Shown: in pieces, positions 63,588 to 64,000 of the stretch
How the letters are laid out: every line of letters begins with the position of its first letter
Position numbering within the stretch: the stretch's first letter is position 1
Assembly (NCBI RefSeq): GCF_000429725.1
Contig: NZ_AUCK01000016.1
Span: forward strand, 1-64,000
Origin: Alkalicoccus chagannorensis DSM 18086
GTDB lineage: Bacteria > Bacillota > Bacilli > Bacillales > Salisediminibacteriaceae
Length of the DNA: 64,000 nt
Direction of reading: 5' to 3'
Position numbers and translations under genes: made by a program
Notes under the pieces: model-generated
The model's database searches: none
The model's input: the letters and a program-made list of their open reading frames with translations, nothing else
Told to the model about the DNA's origin: nothing

Positions 63588-63808
63588 TGTAAATGTCATC
63601 GTTGTATTAATTCTGTATTGGTGTAAAGAAATAATCATATGAAACACGGACAGAAAGAAAAACGATGGCCTTCTCCTGCATAGGGAGCAGAGACCCGCGC
63701 ACCAGTACGACAGGATTTTCTCTCCCCTGCCGCGGGCACTGCCTGTTTCCCTCTGAACAAAAACAGGCTTTGTCGATACTCAAAGGAGCCTGGGACAAAA
63801 ACCATAAT
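63588..63808. other. Spacer after the small hypothetical gene
   Basis: No gene; short AT- and GC-mixed sequence without a clear promoter or repeat. Confidence 0.5.
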
Positions 63809-63846
63809 AAAAAGAGGCCCTCCACTTTTCGTGGGGGCCTCTTTTT
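63809..63846. terminator. Bidirectional terminator near right edge
   Basis: AAAGAGGCCC...CCA / GTGGGGGCCTCTTT with A and T runs on both sides. Confidence 0.85.
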
Positions 63847-64000
63847 ATTATGATTGATCCTTCCAATGACAATCGCCTGCTGTGTGCAGAACGTAAAGAA
63901 TCAAAGGAAAAACGAAACAAAATGAATGGTTTCAACAAACGAAAAAATACGAGCTGAAAAAACCTTGCAATCCTCGCTGATCGAAACAGCTCCTCCTAAA

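Overview
The window looks like a chromosomal segment from a low-to-moderate GC, Gram-positive, endospore-former-type bacterium of the Bacillaceae. Three things point there: the B. subtilis-like gene order yeaC-yeaD-yebA-guaA-pbuG-...-yebG-purEKBCSQLFMNHD, strong AGGAGG ribosome binding sites, and several Bacillus-specific families (YpjP, NETI, YebA, RsbQ, CydDC). Many proteins are rich in Asp and Glu, which suggests a halophilic or haloalkaliphilic relative. That placement is an inference; no rRNA is present.

Layout. 1-330: truncated IS110-family transposase and its leader end. 656-3779: an AcoR-type sigma-54 activator divergent from a glutathione-independent formaldehyde dehydrogenase with a clear -24/-12 promoter. 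4211-5497: a cytochrome P450. 5498-6385: a gene-free, repeat-packed stretch. 6386-19450: the complete twelve-gene IMP biosynthesis operon on the minus strand, preceded by a guanine-class riboswitch with terminator, a sigma-A promoter and two PurBoxes. 19469-24069: a NETI small protein, a SwrC-like RND exporter and its divergent TetR regulator. 24461-27900: pbuG and guaA, each with its own guanine-class riboswitch. 27924-32404: YebA/DUF58/MoxR operon. 32945-35249: a YflT-like protein, a probable selenoprotein and a divergent YeeE/YedE transporter. 35527-47038: an unknown membrane protein, CydDC, YpjP, a lipoprotein, a TraB-family protein, an unknown protein, a MITE-like element and an acyl-CoA dehydrogenase. 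47188-64000: an acetyltransferase, a PAS-GGDEF/RsbQ pair, a 1063-residue anchored glycosidase-like protein, TauE, Nei, stress proteins, an SDR, a squalene/phytoene synthase relative, ferredoxin, RluA, MOSC and two secreted NlpC/P60 proteins.

The most interesting locus is 33283-33846. An in-frame TGA sits exactly where the first Cys of the CxxC motif of a peroxiredoxin-like (AhpC/TSA, PRXL2/SelL-related) protein should be. It is followed by a strong hairpin with a G-containing apical loop, as expected for a bacterial SECIS. Next to it, divergently transcribed, is a YeeE/YedE-family transporter, a family linked to sulfur and selenium uptake.

The second theme is intergenic DNA. At least ten copies of a ~140-bp structured repeat, all in the same orientation, are scattered through the window, often next to a second family of long perfect hairpins that probably act as bidirectional terminators. 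There are also a duplicated double-hairpin element with covarying stems, a ~20-22-bp phased octamer array and a ~290-bp element with 20-bp terminal inverted repeats. All assignments are from reading the sequence; no database or folding search was run.
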